From assembly GCA_015492875.1 (NCBI GenBank), contig WGEI01000337.1:1-8210 (forward strand): a DNA stretch of 8,210 nt, read 5' to 3'. The notes below the pieces were generated by a model, which was not told the origin of the DNA, made no database searches, and worked only from the letters and a program-made list of their open reading frames with translations. The position numbers and the translations under genes are program-made. This document shows positions 6,529 through 8,210 of the stretch, piece by piece; positions within the stretch are counted from its first letter, which is position 1; each line of letters starts with the position of its first letter. Source of the DNA: Anaerolineae bacterium (GTDB lineage: Bacteria; Chloroflexota; Anaerolineae; Aggregatilineales; Phototrophicaceae).

Positions 6529-6581
6529 TCTAGCATATGTCCCCTAAAGTAATGCTAGATTAGAACGCTAATCAGGGGAGG
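6529..6581 (+). promoter_or_regulatory. Leader with nested complementary segments able to mask the ribosome binding site
   Basis: TCTAGCAT (6529-6536) and ATGCTAGA (6552-6559) form a perfect 8-bp stem. Its 15-base loop contains CCCCT (6541-6545), complementary to AGGGG (6574-6578), part of the ribosome site AGGGGAGG (6574-6581). The linker holds a small TTAG-AACG-CTAA hairpin (6560-6571), which can extend to GATTAG/CTAATC (6558-6573) if the first stem opens. All three pairings can be drawn together as an H-type pseudoknot that buries the ribosome site 5 bases before the ATG at 6587. I recognise no known riboswitch class; a regulatory role is inference. Confidence 0.4.
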
Positions 6582-6586
6582 TGTCT

Positions 6587-7285
6587 ATGTTTCTCTATTT
6601 TGACCCACGTTATATCTTCTTTGTGATGTTGCCCGCGCTCATTTTGTCTACTATTGCACAGCTTTTTGTTCGCTCTGCATTTAGCAAATGGGGCAATATC
6701 CGCAATAGTTCGAATTTAACCGGCGTTGACGTTGCCGAGCATTTAATGCGCACACAAGGCTTAGGCGGCGTTGGCTTAGAAGCCGCGCCAGAAAATGCCG
6801 GTGACCATTATGACCCACGCACTCACACGGTGCGCTTAACCCGCGACGTTGCGGCCAAGCCATCGGTGTTATCAATGGCCGTAGTTGCCCATGAATTAGG
6901 TCATGCCCAACAGCACGCTGAGCATTCACCGCTCATCCAAATGCGCAATTTCTTACTGCCTGCGGTGCAGTTCAGCCCCTTGCTATCTTATGGCTTAATT
7001 GTGGCTGGCCTCATATTCCAAATACCGGGGCTAGCATGGGCTGGTGTCCTGTTCTTTGGCCTCGTTGTGCTCTTCATGATTTTGACCCTGCCAGTAGAAA
7101 TTGATGCCAGCCGTCGTGGTTTGCGCTTGCTAGATGCTTCGGGCTTAATCCGTACTGATGAAGAGCGGCAAGGCGCACGCCAAGTATTGACCGCTGCCGC
7201 CTTAACCTATTTTGCCGCTGCCGCAACAGCGCTACTCCAACTACTTTACTACATTATGCTGGTCGCAGGCAGTAACCGTGACTAA
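6587..7285 (+). CDS. Membrane-bound neutral zinc metallopeptidase, YugP family
   Basis: Predicted membrane zinc protease of the YugP/Zn_peptidase_2 family; substrate unknown. The 232-residue protein has an N-terminal helix (about 9-28) and a conserved 'RNSSNLTGVDVAEHLM' segment (39-54), then 'DHYDPRTHTVRL' (73-84) and the catalytic 'VVAHELGHAQQ' (99-109), with zinc ligands His102 and His106 and catalytic Glu103. Membrane helices follow at about 122-143 and 148-168. 'LPVEIDASRRGLRLL' (168-182) supplies the likely third ligand, Glu171. A last helix lies at about 202-227. The layout matches Bacillus YugP as I remember it, including 'DHYDP'. The ATG at 6587 is preferred over the GTG at 6581, because that GTG overlaps the strong AGGGGAGG ribosome site, which sits 5 bases before the ATG. 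The gene is separated from panC by 101 bases with a possibly structured leader and ends at a strong terminator. Confidence 0.92.
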   Translation: MFLYFDPRYIFFVMLPALILSTIAQLFVRSAFSKWGNIRNSSNLTGVDVAEHLMRTQGLGGVGLEAAPENAGDHYDPRTHTVRLTRDVAAKPSVLSMAVVAHELGHAQQHAEHSPLIQMRNFLLPAVQFSPLLSYGLIVAGLIFQIPGLAWAGVLFFGLVVLFMILTLPVEIDASRRGLRLLDASGLIRTDEERQGARQVLTAAALTYFAAAATALLQLLYYIMLVAGSNRD

Positions 7286-7296
7286 TCCCCATGTTA

Positions 7297-7329
7297 AAAA
7301 TGGCGCGGGATACACTCCCGCGCCATTTT
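7297..7329. terminator. Bidirectional rho-independent terminator between convergent genes
   Basis: A perfect 14-bp inverted repeat, AAAATGGCGCGGGA / TCCCGCGCCATTTT, with a TACAC loop covers 7297-7329. It has T runs at the 3' side on both strands, so it works in both directions. It lies 12 bases after the zinc peptidase stop and abuts the fabH stop codon (7330-7332 on the minus strand). Confidence 0.93.
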
Positions 7330-8210
7330 CTATTTCAGGTCAATATCATGTTGCTCAATCTTACGCTTTAAGCGTGACATTCGCCCGCGCTGCGGTCTGA
7401 TGCGGCTGATTGTCTCATCTGCACGCCGCTTCCAACGATTCCAGCGTGAACGCCAGCGCGCCGCCACATACAGTATCTGGCGTCTCTGGCGATTGATACG
7501 TCCAGCATGGCGCTCTTCTGGTTTGGGTACACCCCATTTGACAATCATCGAAGCCCATGTTAAGCCACCACCAAACCCCACAAATGCGAGGTAATTGCCT
7601 TGACGCACACGCCCTTCTTGAATTGCTTCAGTCAATGCAATAGGGATAGATGCCGCTGATGTATTGCCATAGCGAGAAACATTGCTCATGAACCGCCCTA
7701 CGTCGATTTTCAAGTTGCGCGCTGCCGATTTGATGATGCGCTCATTCGCCTGATGGGGGATGATGAGGTCAATTTCATCAATGGTAATGCCCGCTTTTTC
7801 AGCTGCTTCTTGAATGCTATCGCCGATAACCCTCGTGGCAAACTTAAAAACCTCGCCGCCATTCATGAACATTTTGTGCATTTTGTGCCCGTTGGCACTG
7901 ATGCCGGGCAAGTCAATGTCACAGCTGCCAACCGTTGGGATGCCTAACAGGTCATACCCGCTCCCATCCGAGCGCAGCACCGATGATAAAACGCCGCCTT
8001 CAACGGTATCGGCCTTCAAAACAACTGCGCCAGCTCCATCGCCAAAAAGAATGCAGGTGCCGCGGTCTTGCCAATCCATAACGCGGCTCATGGTCTCAGC
8101 CCCAATGACCAGCGCGACTTTTGCCGTGCCGGCCATAATAGAGTCCGCTGCCATTTTTACGCCATAGACAAACCCGCTACAGGCTGCACTTAAATCAAAC
8201 GCCCCTGCTT
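7330..8210 (-). CDS. fabH: 3-oxoacyl-ACP synthase III (FabH/KASIII), N-terminus cut by window edge, with basic C-terminal tail
   Basis: Condenses acyl-CoA with malonyl-ACP to start fatty-acid synthesis. The frame is open to the right edge, giving 292 visible residues; roughly the first 100 are missing. The catalytic cysteine is in 'SAACSGF' (Cys codon 8179-8181), followed by 'VIGAETMSR' and 'LFGDGAGAVVL'. The catalytic His is in 'IIPHQANER' (His codon 7753-7755) and the Asn in 'YGNTSAAS' (Asn codon 7663-7665). 'FVGFGGGLTWASMIVKW' is the usual end of the thiolase fold. Unusually, about 67 more residues follow (codons 7533 to 7333), with 22 Arg/Lys and three Trp in a short cluster, before the TAG at 7330. 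The internal ATG at 8154 is not the start, because the catalytic Cys lies upstream of it. Paralogues of the KASIII family with other roles exist, so the exact substrate is less sure than the family. Confidence 0.92.
   Translation of the reverse strand, partial: AGAFDLSAACSGFVYGVKMAADSIMAGTAKVALVIGAETMSRVMDWQDRGTCILFGDGAGAVVLKADTVEGGVLSSVLRSDGSGYDLLGIPTVGSCDIDLPGISANGHKMHKMFMNGGEVFKFATRVIGDSIQEAAEKAGITIDEIDLIIPHQANERIIKSAARNLKIDVGRFMSNVSRYGNTSAASIPIALTEAIQEGRVRQGNYLAFVGFGGGLTWASMIVKWGVPKPEERHAGRINRQRRQILYVAARWRSRWNRWKRRADETISRIRPQRGRMSRLKRKIEQHDIDLK

Noticed and set aside
7814..8167. 117-codon plus-strand open frame opposite fabH
   Set aside because: It is antisense to clear FabH catalytic-domain coding sequence, and its composition is that of a mirror frame.

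Overview
The window looks like a chromosomal housekeeping segment of a free-living bacterium with roughly balanced base composition. The best guess for its origin is the phylum Chloroflexota (an Anaerolineae-like lineage). This rests on the style of the predicted proteins: a membrane-anchored Ig-like protein with TPTP-type linkers, a YugP-type zinc peptidase, and a small protein ending in IRWFRG. It is an inference, because there is no rRNA or other phylogenetic marker here. I see no mobile element, CRISPR array, tRNA, rRNA or phage gene.

Layout. Positions 1-1529 (minus strand, running off the left edge) encode a two-helix potassium channel with a canonical TIGYGD filter, followed by a complete RCK module and the start of a second one. 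An intrinsic terminator at 1571-1602 (minus strand) separates it from a small 88-residue minus-strand gene (1655-1921). A 296-bp A+T-rich divergent intergenic region (1922-2217) holds candidate promoters for both directions and several short inverted repeats.

From 2218 to 6485 five plus-strand genes are packed with gaps of at most 8 nt or short overlaps, so they very probably form one operon. The order is purine nucleoside phosphorylase, a two-helix membrane protein with an extracellular Ig-like domain, a Rossmann/DUF2520 oxidoreductase-like protein, panB and panC. PanB makes ketopantoate and PanC joins pantoate to beta-alanine. The step between them (ketopantoate to pantoate) has no classical panE here, and the DUF2520 protein directly upstream of panB is the natural local candidate. 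No panD lies in the window.

After panC a 101-bp gap contains nested complementary segments that can be drawn as an H-type pseudoknot burying the ribosome binding site of the next gene, a membrane zinc metallopeptidase (6587-7285). That gene converges on a minus-strand fabH (7330 to the right edge, missing its N-terminal part). The two share a strong 14-bp-stem bidirectional terminator (7297-7329). FabH carries an unusual, very basic C-terminal tail of about 67 residues after the normal end of the thiolase fold.

Most of the window is ordinary metabolism. The items most worth a second look are the possible leader pseudoknot of the zinc peptidase, the DUF2520 protein as a ketopantoate reductase candidate, the FabH tail, and the long insertion in the first RCK domain of the channel.
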